Shown here piece after piece: positions 23,693 through 31,091 of a stretch of 32,196 nucleotides of DNA. The first letter of the stretch is position 1; each line of letters starts with the position of its first letter. This DNA comes from Phycisphaerales bacterium. GTDB lineage: Bacteria > Planctomycetota > Phycisphaerae > SM23-33. The position numbers and the translations under genes are program-made. The stretch covers positions 7,880 to 40,075 of the forward strand of contig PMYM01000203.1 of assembly GCA_003171235.1 (NCBI GenBank), written 5' to 3'. The notes below the pieces were generated by a model. That model did no database searches, was not told where the DNA came from, and worked only from the letters and a program-made list of their open reading frames with translations.

Positions 23693-24271
23693 ATGTCCGG
23701 GGCCAAACCACTCTATCGCAAGCGATGCAAGCGGTATGACATTCCTTGGCAGGCCCACTACCTGACGTTTTCGTGCTTCCACCGGCAGGCGTTCTTGTCG
23801 CGTCAACGAGCCTGTTAATGGCTGCTGGAATCGGTGGAGAACGCGCGCACCAGGCGCCCATTCGATCTATGGGCTTTCGTGATCATGCCCGAGCACGCGC
23901 ACCTTCTCATCTGGCCGCACGCGGGTGTCCGCGTCAGTGATATCCTGCTAACTATCAAGCAGCCGGTGACGCAGCGGTGCGTGGCGTGGGTCAAGCGCAG
24001 CGCCCCGCATTTTCTGCCGGCCATGCTCGACAGCCAACCCAACGGCAAGCATTTCTTTCGGTTTTGGCAGCGTGGCGGCGGCTACGACCGCAACCTGTGG
24101 TCGACGAGGGAGATTCACGAGAAGATTGCTTACATTCACAACAATCCTGTGCGGCGGGAACTGGTGGCGCGGGCCCAGGATTGGCCCTGGTCCAGCCTTC
24201 ACGCATGGGAGACCGGCCTGGACCAGCCGATTACGATAGATCGTCAGAGCGTGCCGATGTTGGGAGTATGA
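23693..24271 (+). pseudogene. REP-associated tyrosine transposase (RAYT, Y1/IS200-like) with an in-frame nonsense codon
   Basis: Single-strand DNA transposase of the HUH/Y1 superfamily which, in the family, processes REP hairpins. Reading from ATG 23693 gives MSGAKPLYRKRCKRYDIPWQ, then HYLTFSCFHRQAFLSRQRAC and a TAA at codon 42 (23816-23818). The same frame continues without shift through WLLESVENARTRRPFDLWAFVIMPEHAHLLIWP to LGV at 24271. The HUH motif is present as HAH (in MPEHAHLLIWP) and the catalytic tyrosine lies in AYIHNNPVRREL, with the usual DWPWSS next to it. Everything except codon 42 looks intact, so one substitution (probably CAA to TAA, as glutamine is common here) broke it. A GTG at 23834 could restart translation and keep both catalytic motifs but would lose the N-terminal strand. 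It lies between REP copies B and C. Confidence 0.88.
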
Positions 24272-24282
24272 AAATCGTCCGA

Positions 24283-24345
24283 CATGCCCTTCCGCACAAG
24301 ACGCGTAAGGGCATGGCACCCAACGGAAGGGCATGGCACCCAACG
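24283..24345 (-). repeat. REP-like hairpin, copy C (inverted), plus a tandem half-copy
   Basis: Positions 24283-24315 are copy B in reverse orientation with one or two changes in the loop. The strand continues with GGCACCCAACG, and the unit AAGGGCATGGCACCCAACG then occurs a second time (24307-24325 and 24327-24345), a half-element duplicated in tandem. It closes the right side of the RAYT locus, 46 bases before the enolase-superfamily gene. Confidence 0.88.
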
Positions 24346-24391
24346 CAGGGGCGGGTAGAATCAGCGTTGGCCAACGTTTCAAGGACCAGGC

Positions 24392-25480
24392 ATGAAGATC
24401 CAGAGCATCGAGACGTTCCTGTACAACCAGGTCGGCTTTGTCCGGGTGGTCGCCGACACCGGCGCGGAGGGCTGGGGACAGTTGGCGATGCCCTGCTCGG
24501 ACATTACCGCCACGGTGCTGCACCACCAGGTGGCCCCGGTGGCGCTGGGCGCGGACGCCGACGACCTTGAGTCGCTGGGCGACCTGGTAGTGGAGGCCCT
24601 CTACAAGTTCCCCGGCACCTACACCTGCCGGGCACTGGCCGGGCTGGATACCGCCCTGTGGGACCTCAAAGGCAAACAGGCCGGGCGTAGCGTGGCCGAC
24701 CTCCTTGGCCGGCGGCGCGACCGGGTCAGCGTGTACGCCTCCAGCATGCGGCGGGACATAACGCCCCAGGACGAGGCCGACCGCATGGCCCGATTCTGCC
24801 AGCGCCATGGCTTTGGCGCCGTCAAGGTGAAGATCGGCAAGCGCACCGGCCACGACCAGGACGAATGGCCGGGGCGCACGCAGCAGGTGGTTTCGGCCGT
24901 GCGGCACACCCTGGGCGATTCGATGGGCATCCTGGCCGACGCCAACAGTTGCTACACGCCCGCCAAGGCCATCGAGGTGGGCAGGATGCTGGAGGATTTT
25001 CACGTCGCTCATTTCGAGGAGCCATGCCCGTATTGGGAGATCGAGCAGACCGCCCAGGTGGCCGCGGCCCTGGACATTCCGGTGGCCGGCGGCGAACAGG
25101 ACTTCGACCTGTGCCAGTGGCGGCGGATATTCGCCCTCCGCGCGGTGGACATCGCCCAGCCGGACCTGCTGTACGTCGGCGGATTGACCCGGGCCCGGCG
25201 GGTGGCGCAAATGGCCCAGGCGGCCGGCCTGCCCTGCGTGCCCCACTCGGCCAGCCGAACGCTCTTGCAGGTGTTCACCCTGCACCTGCTGGCGGCCATT
25301 CCAAACGCAGTGCACATGGAATACTCCATCGAGGATGCCCCCCAGCAGGAGGGCTTATTCAGTCCGGCCCTGGAGGTTCGCGACGGATCGGTGGCCGTGC
25401 CCTCCGGCCCCGGCTGGGGGGTCACCCTCAACCCCAATGTCCTGGCGGCCTCGCAGCACCAGATCAGCCGCCGGGACTAA
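24392..25480 (+). CDS. Enolase-superfamily enzyme, mandelate racemase subgroup (sugar-acid dehydratase or racemase)
   Basis: Predicted to abstract the alpha proton of a carboxylate substrate with Mg2+ assistance; probably a sugar-acid dehydratase, as most of the subgroup are, but the substrate cannot be read from sequence. The 362 residues have an N-terminal capping domain (1-120) and a barrel with KVK (Lys145, Lys147), metal ligands Asp183 (LADANSCY), Glu209 (HFEEPCP) and Glu235 (AGGEQDF), and the Asp258-His285 dyad (IAQPDLLYVGG, VPHSAS) that defines the mandelate racemase group. All key residues are present. The ATG has AAGGA about eight bases upstream. REP copy C precedes it and a CATGGTCA palindrome follows 22 bases after the stop. 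Confidence 0.92.
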   Translation: MKIQSIETFLYNQVGFVRVVADTGAEGWGQLAMPCSDITATVLHHQVAPVALGADADDLESLGDLVVEALYKFPGTYTCRALAGLDTALWDLKGKQAGRSVADLLGRRRDRVSVYASSMRRDITPQDEADRMARFCQRHGFGAVKVKIGKRTGHDQDEWPGRTQQVVSAVRHTLGDSMGILADANSCYTPAKAIEVGRMLEDFHVAHFEEPCPYWEIEQTAQVAAALDIPVAGGEQDFDLCQWRRIFALRAVDIAQPDLLYVGGLTRARRVAQMAQAAGLPCVPHSASRTLLQVFTLHLLAAIPNAVHMEYSIEDAPQQEGLFSPALEVRDGSVAVPSGPGWGVTLNPNVLAASQHQISRRD

Positions 25481-25501
25481 ATCTCGGGGATGGGGCGACA
25501 A

Positions 25502-25536
25502 CATGGTCACGCGGGGAGTGAAGAAGCGTGACCATG
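25502..25536. repeat. Palindrome CATGGTCACGC/GCGTGACCATG, left flank of hicAB
   Basis: An 11-base-pair perfect stem with a 13-base loop GGGGAGTGAAGAA. A direct copy with the same loop type lies at 26260-26294 on the other side of hicAB. Relative to 15505-15533, one stem pair is inverted (C-G instead of G-C), with pairing kept. Confidence 0.85.
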
Positions 25537-25560
25537 CCGCCGCCGGCGGGGCGCTGGTAG

Positions 25561-25965
25561 TTATTTCTCCACCAGCACCGACGTGCGAATGAAGTCCGAC
25601 AGGCCGCGGAATCCCTTGGCCCGCGACTTGCTCTCCAGCAGGGTCTTTTCCTCAGCCGTCAGGCGGATGTTCACCTGCTCCGTGCGTTCTCCGATTCGTG
25701 CCGGGCTTGGCGGTTTCTGGCCCTGCTCGATCATCGTGGCGACAGCGGCCACGAAACCTTCTCGCGTGGATTTGATGCACGCCTGGGGCGTCTTGCCGTC
25801 GCCGTAGACGTTGGGCAGTTCCAGGCCGTGGCCGTACCACTCACCATCCTCAAACCACATGACGATTTCATAATCCATCGCCAGACGCTTGGCCTTTTTC
25901 AGCACCGCCTTGTCGAAGGGGCGGGCCGGGTCATCAGCCTTGAAGTTTTTGGATTTGTCGGACAT
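25561..25965 (-). CDS. hicB: HicB-family antitoxin with C-terminal ribbon-helix-helix-like domain
   Basis: Antitoxin expected to bind and neutralise the HicA RNase encoded just upstream and to autoregulate the operon. The 134-residue product has an extension of 29 residues, then the HicB core starting MDYEIVMWFEDGEWYGHGLELPNVYGDG (30-57) with the TPQACIKSTREGFVAAVATMIEQGQKPPSP segment. The C-terminus (about 95-134; QVNIRLTAEEKTLLESKSRAKGFRGLSDFIR) is like a CopG/Arc-type DNA-binding domain. ATG 25965 overlaps the hicA coding sequence by 32 bases; an internal ATG at codon 30 would give the shorter form common in the family. The toxin-first order is usual for hicAB. Confidence 0.9.
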   Translation of the reverse strand: MSDKSKNFKADDPARPFDKAVLKKAKRLAMDYEIVMWFEDGEWYGHGLELPNVYGDGKTPQACIKSTREGFVAAVATMIEQGQKPPSPARIGERTEQVNIRLTAEEKTLLESKSRAKGFRGLSDFIRTSVLVEK

Positions 25966-26119
25966 AGACCGGCTTTACCTTTCCATGATGCACCGGGACG
26001 GCGAAGGGCCGGGCGCCCGGCTTGGTGAACACGTGGTGCGCCCCGGAGATTCGCGTGAAGAGGTAGCCTTTGGCTTCAAGCATCTTCTTCACATCCGGGT
26101 ATCGCATTTCGCTCGGCAT
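25934..26119 (-). CDS. hicA: HicA-family toxin (mRNA interferase)
   Basis: Small dsRBD-fold RNase that, in the family, cleaves mRNA and stops growth when free of HicB. The 61 residues are typical length: MPSEMRYPDVKKMLEAKGY, then FTRISGAHHVFTKPGARP with the catalytic histidine region, then VPVHHGKVKPVYVRQIQKL. The usual GSH is GAH here, with the histidine kept. ATG 26119 is six bases after a TATACT box with a TTGCAT box 16 bases further up, so the message would start at or next to the start codon (leaderless); there is no Shine-Dalgarno site. A second ATG at codon 5 (26107) is possible. hicB overlaps its 3' end by 32 bases. Confidence 0.88.
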   Translation of the reverse strand: MPSEMRYPDVKKMLEAKGYLFTRISGAHHVFTKPGARPFAVPVHHGKVKPVYVRQIQKLQG

Positions 26120-26125
26120 AATGTA

Positions 26126-26153
26126 AGTATAGCACACGATATACCCAATGCAA
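26126..26153 (-). promoter_or_regulatory. hicAB promoter with overlapping dyad
   Basis: On the minus strand TTGCAT (26153-26148) and TATACT (26131-26126) are 16 bases apart, a good sigma-70-type match. The inverted half-sites GTATA and TATAC (26127-26144, spacer eight) overlap the -10 box, where an autoregulating HicB could bind. The predicted transcription start falls on the hicA ATG. Confidence 0.65.
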
Positions 26154-26259
26154 GAGGAAGAGCGAAAACCTCTTTCGTCGCCATGGCCTTTGACCACCCC
26201 GGCAGCCAGGCCGGGCTGCCGGATCGGCCGGAACGGTTTAGCCCAGGGACGGGTTAAGA

Positions 26260-26294
26260 CATGGTCAGGCGGGGAGTGAAGAGGCGTGACCACG
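26260..26294. repeat. Palindrome CATGGTCAGGC/GCGTGACCACG, right flank of hicAB
   Basis: Direct copy of the 25502-25536 element with 30 or more of 35 bases identical and the same GGGGAGTGAAG loop. Its left arm carries the G variant and its right arm the complement of the C variant, so this copy has a mismatch where the two others have paired bases; its last position also mispairs. With 25502-25536 it brackets hicAB. Confidence 0.8.
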
Positions 26295-26348
26295 CCACTT
26301 GCCCCCAGGCCGGCGTTTTGGCTCATCGAGGGCAACATTCCGCTTCGA

Positions 26349-26377
26349 TTGAACAGCCGCGTGCGGCAGACTACACT
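26349..26377 (+). promoter_or_regulatory. Candidate promoter of the LamG/glycoside-hydrolase gene
   Basis: TTGAAC (26349-26354) and TACACT (26372-26377) are separated by 17 bases, each matching the sigma-70 consensus at four of six positions. They lie about 166 bases upstream of the ATG. The surrounding 26120-26542 region otherwise holds the hicAB promoter and a palindrome, and no further gene. Confidence 0.35.
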
Positions 26378-26542
26378 GAAAGCGCCCGCGACGGTCGTGG
26401 GCCGAAATTCAAATGGGAAATCCGGGTGAAGATCCGCCGCCAAATTCCGAGATGGCGGCCATGTGGAACGGGACTGGCCACGGGCGCCGTCAGGGAAAAC
26501 GGCCTGCCCGCAATGGGGTTGGCCCGAGGAAAGGACCGGACG

Positions 26543-29500
26543 ATGCGCATGCGTCTGACGAACTGCCGGTGCTGGATTGCGTTTGCGATTCTGGGGCTGG
26601 TGCCAACCCTGGCCAGCGCCGCCCCTGAGAAGAAGCCCGAGGGACTGGTCGGGTACTGGAAGCTGACCGAAGGCGTCGGCCAGACGGCCTACGACTATTC
26701 GGGCAACCAGGCCCATGGCCGGGTGGTCGGCGGGGCGAAGTGGGAAACTGACGGCAAAGAGGCCGCCCTGCGCTTTGATGGCAAGAGCGGCTACGTTGAG
26801 ATTCCCGGCGGGGCATGGAACGTCGGCTCGCCGGTGACTTACATGTGCTGGTTCAAGGCCGAGGGCCTCGGCCAGGTCTTCGAGCACGCTCACACCGGCG
26901 CCGTCGCGGGCGTCTTCTCTCTGGGCCCCAATGGGCGGTTCGCCGGATATGACGCCAAGGTCGGCAGTTTCGGCGCCAGCCTGCCGGAGCCCAAGGCCAA
27001 CGAGTGGACCTTCGTCGCATTCAGCATCACTCCTACCGAGATACGCTGCTATTCCAACGGCGAGCTCAAGAGCACCGCGGCGATCCAGGGCATGCCGCGC
27101 ACCGACGGCGACCTGTTCCTGGGGGCGCGGGGCGAGGTGCCCGACGGGTACATGACCGGCAGCATCCGCGAGATGGCGGTCTTCAACCGCGCCCTTGAGG
27201 CCAAGGAGATCGCCGCCCTGTACCGCAACTACCAGCAAGGCGCGCCGCTTTATCAGCCGGCGACCGGCCTGAAGGTGCTGGCCGTCCAACCCGAGAAACT
27301 GCTGTATCGTTCCGTGGAAAACGGCAAGCTCGACGTGATCGTGAAGAACTTCGCCGCCACGACGCAATCCGCGACCCTGCGCGTCAACCTCCTTTCCCGG
27401 TTGGCGAGCGCGCAGGAAGTCGCCAAGACCCAGCTCACGCTGGCCGCCCACGAGTCCAAACTGGTTAGCGTTTCGGTGCCGTTTGCCGGGCAGTCCTTCG
27501 GCTGCGTCACCCAGGCCACGCTGGCCCAGGGCGAGGCCGTCTTTGACCGCGTGGAAAACGTGGTGAGCGTGGCCGACAATCCTTGGCTGGTCGGCGTGGG
27601 CGGGACACTTAATCCCGCGGAGGTCGGCGCCGCGTCCCCGGCGCGGCTGGACAAGATCGTCAAAGACGCTCGCCAGAAGTATGCCAACTGGCTAGAGATG
27701 TTCTTCTGGGCGCCCGATGACTGGGGCAACCTCAATCCGACCCTCGAGGAATGGTACAGCGGGCAGGCGAATTACTACGAAACAAAGGCCAATATGCACG
27801 GACTGATGGACCGCGCCCACGCCCAGGGCATCAAGATGATCACCTACGGCAAGCACACCGCCTGCGGCCCCGACGGCTGGGAGATCGCCCGCCAGCACCC
27901 GGAATTGTTCTACACCAACAATCAAAATCAAGTGAGCGGCATCTATAACGTGCGCCAGTTCGACGAGTGGAACGACAAGGACGCCCGCAAGAAGAAGGAA
28001 AACACCTTCGATTGGCTTTGGCTGTACCCCGATTTCCGCCGGATGGACGCCCTGGACTTCGGCATCAAGCAGATTGCCGATTCGGCCAACAACCTGGGTT
28101 GGGACGGCGTCCGCTTCGACGGCCACTTCACCGTCGCCAGCGATGAACTCAGCGCCTGGAACATGCGCCGCCTGAAGGAGACGGTCCTGGCGGCCCACCC
28201 GCAATTCGTCTTGGGCTTCAACTACGCCTTCTCGCCGGAAAATTACCCGGTCGTCACCCACGAGATGCGCGAGGCGATGGCCGGCGGCGGCATGTGGATG
28301 CAGGAATCGATCCGGGATTTCGCTTACGGCGACAGCCTCTCGTACGACCACTGGACCCAATCGACGCCCGCCAAGCCGGCCTATGCGCCGCACGAGCTGG
28401 CGGTGGTCAAGCAGATCCAGGCCATGGGCGGCACTTACCACTGCATCTACAACCTGGATGGCTCGCCCAAGAGCGTTTACAAGCTGATCTACGGCCTGAT
28501 CGCCGGCGGCCATTCGGTGTACGGCTCGCACGAGCTGACCCCCGGTTGCGGCAACTGGGGCAAGTTCATGGCGCGCTGGTCGGCCTTTCTCTGGAACCCG
28601 CGGCTGCAACCGGTGGCCAACGCGGTCGAGCAGGCCAGCGTGGACAAACCCGCCCTCTTCTGGCAGCCGCTGATGCAGGAGTTCGTCGATACCCCCACCT
28701 GCAAATACAAGATCCTCCATCTGGTCAATCCCTCTGGCGATGACCTGATCGCCAAGACGACCCTGCCCGATCCCCTCCAGCAGGTCGCCGTCCGAATCAA
28801 ACTCGATGCCGGGGCCCAGGCGCAGCGCATCGTCGTCGTCCGGCCGGAGAGCGAGCCCTACGACGTGGCCGTCGAACCCAAGATGCAAGACGGCCGGGTC
28901 GAGGTGGTGGTGCCCAAGGTGAACGTGTGGGCGATGGTCATACTCGAGGAGTCCGGGACCTTCACCGTTCCGGCCGACAAACCGGCCTACACCGAGCTGC
29001 CGGACCCCACGAAGGTGGCCGAAGGCCGCATCCTCGCCGGCTCCGCCCTCAGCAACGACCCGCTGCAGCCGCCGGCGACCGGCCTGAAACTGGCCGCCAA
29101 CGAGCAACTCTTCGAGACCGACGCCGGCTACCAGAACGTGCCCGGGCAGGCCGCCAGCGATCCGGAGGCCAACAACGGCCGCGCCCAGATTCGCGCCGAC
29201 GGCACCGGCTTCGTCTATTTCGGCCGCACCTGGATGGGGCCATGCCTGCCAGGCAAGTATCAGCTCCGCATCAGATTGAAACTAGTCGACGACAAGCAGC
29301 CCGCCCGCAATCAAAGCTGCGTCTTCGAGGTCTACATCGGTGAGAAACAGCACGCCGAAGTCATCTTTGATTCCGACCCTAAGAAAGTCCCAGCCGACCG
29401 GCATCTTATCATCGACGGCAAGTACCACGACTACACGGTGACGGAGATCGACATCCACGAGACGGCCTTCTTCAACGTGGTCGGCACCGCCCGCTCAGTC

Positions 29501-30229
29501 GAACCCAATGGCAATCGCTTCTACAGCGACCACTGCATCGTCACCCAGGTCCAGCGCTATACCGATGCCCAGTTGGCCGCCTGGAACCCGCCTGACAAGC
29601 CCAACGGGCTGCGCACGCCGCAGGGACACGCCCCGCAGAAGACTCTCCAGGTGCGCGGAATGTACTGGCGCCCGTACGCGGTGGACAAGGCGGTCCCCGT
29701 CTGTACGAGCGTCTATGCCGTCCCGGGGAAATACGAGGACTTGTATGCATACGACGCCCTGGTGCTGGCCAATATCGACCTGCTGTTCAGCAACTTCCAC
29801 ACCCGTCGCATGCTGCGCGACTTCGTGGCCGACGGCGGCCGCCTGGTCGTCCTCGGCGGCCCGATGACGCTGGGCCAGGGCGGGCTGACCGGCACCTGCC
29901 TGGAAGAGATGCTGCCCTTCATCTTGAATAAACCCCAGGGGGGCAATGAGGTCGTCCCCTGCGATAAACCACTGCTCCTGGGCGAAAGGCCGGGCCAGCC
30001 ATGGCCGGATAACCCGGCACTCTTTTGGCGACACCGAGTGACGCTCAAGCCGGGCGCCACCGCCGTCGCCTTTGCCGGCGATCTCCCCATCGCCGCGCGG
30101 GCCGACTACAATAAGGGCCTGGTCGCCGTCTTCGCCGGCACCGTCCTGGGCGCTGCGCCCGCCGACGCCACCCCGTTCTGGCAAACCGCCTCCTGGACCG
30201 GGCTGCTGCAAAAACTGGCGACGGAATAA
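26543..30229 (+). CDS. Secreted multidomain protein: LamG, TIM-barrel glycoside-hydrolase-like, C-terminal amidotransferase-like fold
   Basis: An exported protein of 1228 residues, probably for polysaccharide binding or degradation. A signal peptide ends near Ala26 (LVPTLASA). Residues about 33-232 are a LamG/concanavalin-like domain (LVGYWKLTEGVGQTAYDYSG, ALRFDGKSGYVEIP, MAVFNRALEAKEIAALYRNY). About 233-345 look like a beta-sandwich linker. About 350-760 resemble a barrel hydrolase: GLMDRAHAQGIKMITYG, LGWDGVRFDGHF (Asp526 a candidate nucleophile) and GLIAGGHSVYGSHELTPG. About 860-1020 form another beta-rich part, and about 1035-1190 (YDALVLANIDLLFSNF, LRDFVADGGRLVVLGG) resemble class I amidotransferase-like or ThuA-like trimerisation domains. 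ATG 26543 with GAGGAAAGGA upstream precedes the signal peptide; the longer frame from 26261 would cross a palindrome. I cannot assign a CAZy family or substrate. Confidence 0.85.
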   Translation: MRMRLTNCRCWIAFAILGLVPTLASAAPEKKPEGLVGYWKLTEGVGQTAYDYSGNQAHGRVVGGAKWETDGKEAALRFDGKSGYVEIPGGAWNVGSPVTYMCWFKAEGLGQVFEHAHTGAVAGVFSLGPNGRFAGYDAKVGSFGASLPEPKANEWTFVAFSITPTEIRCYSNGELKSTAAIQGMPRTDGDLFLGARGEVPDGYMTGSIREMAVFNRALEAKEIAALYRNYQQGAPLYQPATGLKVLAVQPEKLLYRSVENGKLDVIVKNFAATTQSATLRVNLLSRLASAQEVAKTQLTLAAHESKLVSVSVPFAGQSFGCVTQATLAQGEAVFDRVENVVSVADNPWLVGVGGTLNPAEVGAASPARLDKIVKDARQKYANWLEMFFWAPDDWGNLNPTLEEWYSGQANYYETKANMHGLMDRAHAQGIKMITYGKHTACGPDGWEIARQHPELFYTNNQNQVSGIYNVRQFDEWNDKDARKKKENTFDWLWLYPDFRRMDALDFGIKQIADSANNLGWDGVRFDGHFTVASDELSAWNMRRLKETVLAAHPQFVLGFNYAFSPENYPVVTHEMREAMAGGGMWMQESIRDFAYGDSLSYDHWTQSTPAKPAYAPHELAVVKQIQAMGGTYHCIYNLDGSPKSVYKLIYGLIAGGHSVYGSHELTPGCGNWGKFMARWSAFLWNPRLQPVANAVEQASVDKPALFWQPLMQEFVDTPTCKYKILHLVNPSGDDLIAKTTLPDPLQQVAVRIKLDAGAQAQRIVVVRPESEPYDVAVEPKMQDGRVEVVVPKVNVWAMVILEESGTFTVPADKPAYTELPDPTKVAEGRILAGSALSNDPLQPPATGLKLAANEQLFETDAGYQNVPGQAASDPEANNGRAQIRADGTGFVYFGRTWMGPCLPGKYQLRIRLKLVDDKQPARNQSCVFEVYIGEKQHAEVIFDSDPKKVPADRHLIIDGKYHDYTVTEIDIHETAFFNVVGTARSVEPNGNRFYSDHCIVTQVQRYTDAQLAAWNPPDKPNGLRTPQGHAPQKTLQVRGMYWRPYAVDKAVPVCTSVYAVPGKYEDLYAYDALVLANIDLLFSNFHTRRMLRDFVADGGRLVVLGGPMTLGQGGLTGTCLEEMLPFILNKPQGGNEVVPCDKPLLLGERPGQPWPDNPALFWRHRVTLKPGATAVAFAGDLPIAARADYNKGLVAVFAGTVLGAAPADATPFWQTASWTGLLQKLATE

Positions 30230-30292
30230 CACCTTTCGATTCTTCCGGATTCACCCTGAGTAGATCGAATGACCATCCTGCTGCACCTTTAC

Positions 30293-30697
30293 TTACCCAC
30301 CCGCAGGGAACAGAATGCCAAGAAGGAAGTACCCCAGGAAGGCGTAGCCCCCGATCACGGAGACAATCTTGGACGCCCACAAGAGCCTCGGAATCAAGTT
30401 GAGCCAGTGGGGTGCTTTCAACTGAGATTCTTCTGAGACTCCAGCCTTTTCCTTGAGCCAGTGGAAGATTCCCCAGATTACGGTCGCTAATGAATAATGG
30501 AGCAGGTCCAAGGCCAGAGTTAGCGCGAACAGGCAAACCGCCCATATCAGCTGGTGTGGGAACCTACTCCCTGATCCTTCCCCAATCCGGAAAATCCAAA
30601 CTACGGCGATACCCGCCAGAGCGAGATTCCGGGCGGCGTCGCTGGCTTTGCCGGAGAACTCGTAGTAGGACTCCCTAAAGTCCGACAGTTTTGCCAT
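30293..30697 (-). CDS. Small membrane protein, function unknown
   Basis: The 134-residue product starts MAKLSDFRESYYEFSGKASD, a soluble polar segment, followed by about four hydrophobic segments (about 25-37, 46-64, 65-80 and 108-131). The YEFSGKASDAARNLALAGIAVVWIF passage has a distinct look, but I cannot attach a family name. It lies 11 bases after a 27-codon basic gene on the same strand and is probably co-transcribed with it from the promoter at 30824-30852. Its ribosome binding site is weak. Base composition is lower in GC than most of the window, suggesting separate ancestry. Confidence 0.75.
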   Translation of the reverse strand: MAKLSDFRESYYEFSGKASDAARNLALAGIAVVWIFRIGEGSGSRFPHQLIWAVCLFALTLALDLLHYSLATVIWGIFHWLKEKAGVSEESQLKAPHWLNLIPRLLWASKIVSVIGGYAFLGYFLLGILFPAGG

Positions 30698-30708
30698 TGG
30701 TGAGCCTA

Positions 30709-30792
30709 CTACTTCTTCTTCGCTTTCTTGGCTTTCATTGCGGATTTCCTAGGTCCGGTGCTGCTGGTTCTGGTTCCCCTTTTCCTAGCCAT
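30709..30792 (-). CDS. 27-residue lysine/arginine-rich peptide
   Basis: The minus strand reads ATG to TAG: MARKRGTRTSSTGPRKSAMK, then AKKAKKK. It has 12 Lys/Arg residues and no acidic residue. An AGAGGA ribosome binding site lies about six bases upstream, and a TTGACA-17-CATCAT promoter lies further up, so expression is plausible. It is followed after 11 bases by the membrane protein gene. Such extremely basic mini-proteins would bind nucleic acid or acidic membrane surfaces; which applies here is unknown. It is below the usual length cut-off and would be missed by standard annotation. Confidence 0.6.
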   Translation of the reverse strand: MARKRGTRTSSTGPRKSAMKAKKAKKK

Positions 30793-30823
30793 TAGTGGTC
30801 CTCTAGACTTCGAGATGACCGAC

Positions 30824-30852
30824 ATGATGCCAGAGTATGGCTAACATGTCAA
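30824..30852 (-). promoter_or_regulatory. Promoter of the basic peptide/membrane protein pair
   Basis: On the minus strand a perfect TTGACA (30852-30847) is followed after exactly 17 bases by CATCAT (30829-30824), four of six -10 matches. The transcript would start near 30817, about 25 bases before the ATG at 30792. Confidence 0.55.
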
Positions 30853-30857
30853 GTCGG

Positions 30858-30955
30858 GTAGGGCGTGCAACTGTTGGGTTGCACGCGCAATTCTGAACGA
30901 ATTTCGATTGAGCGGAATCGGATTGCGCGTGCGGCCCAGCAGCCGCACGCCCTAC
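30858..30955. repeat. Compound inverted repeat GTAGGGCGTGC...GCACGCCCTAC with two internal hairpins
   Basis: The arms 30858-30891 and 30922-30955 are inverted copies over 34 bases differing at five sites. Each arm is itself a hairpin: GTGCAAC/GTTGCAC on the left and GTGCGGC/GCCGCAC on the right. The stem differences (AAC/GTT against GGC/GCC) are compensatory within each small hairpin. The block fills most of the roughly 300-base space between the divergent units at 30792 and 31092. Confidence 0.8.
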
Positions 30956-31062
30956 TTCACTTCACTACGCGCATGTCCAAGACGAGCAGCGTGCGGCGTT
31001 GCTAAGGCTGCCGCCGGTGGCGTGAGGGGAGTTTCTGGCCTGTTTGAAGGGAAAGATCGAGC

Positions 31063-31068
31063 TATAAT
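31063..31068 (+). promoter_or_regulatory. -10 box TATAAT before the lipoprotein gene
   Basis: A perfect TATAAT lies 24 bases before the ATG at 31092, with AAAGGG as ribosome binding site between. No good -35 hexamer is at 16-18 bases; TTTGAA sits at 31043-31048, too close. The promoter is therefore plausible but incomplete. Confidence 0.4.
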
Positions 31069-31091
31069 AAGCCGGTAAAAGGGATTGCTTA

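Noticed and set aside
23816..23818. Programmed readthrough of the RAYT stop codon
   Set aside because: The codon is TAA, not TGA or TAG, no stem-loop typical of recoding follows, and a simple CAA-to-TAA mutation explains it.
26261..26542. N-terminal extension of the LamG protein from 26261
   Set aside because: It would encode a repeat palindrome and put the signal peptide 94 residues inside the protein.
22217..29107. Long open frames antisense to the TolC-like, enolase-superfamily and LamG genes (450-500 codons)
   Set aside because: They mirror high-GC codons of well-supported genes, show no domain, start site or ribosome binding site, and are the usual shadow frames of such DNA.
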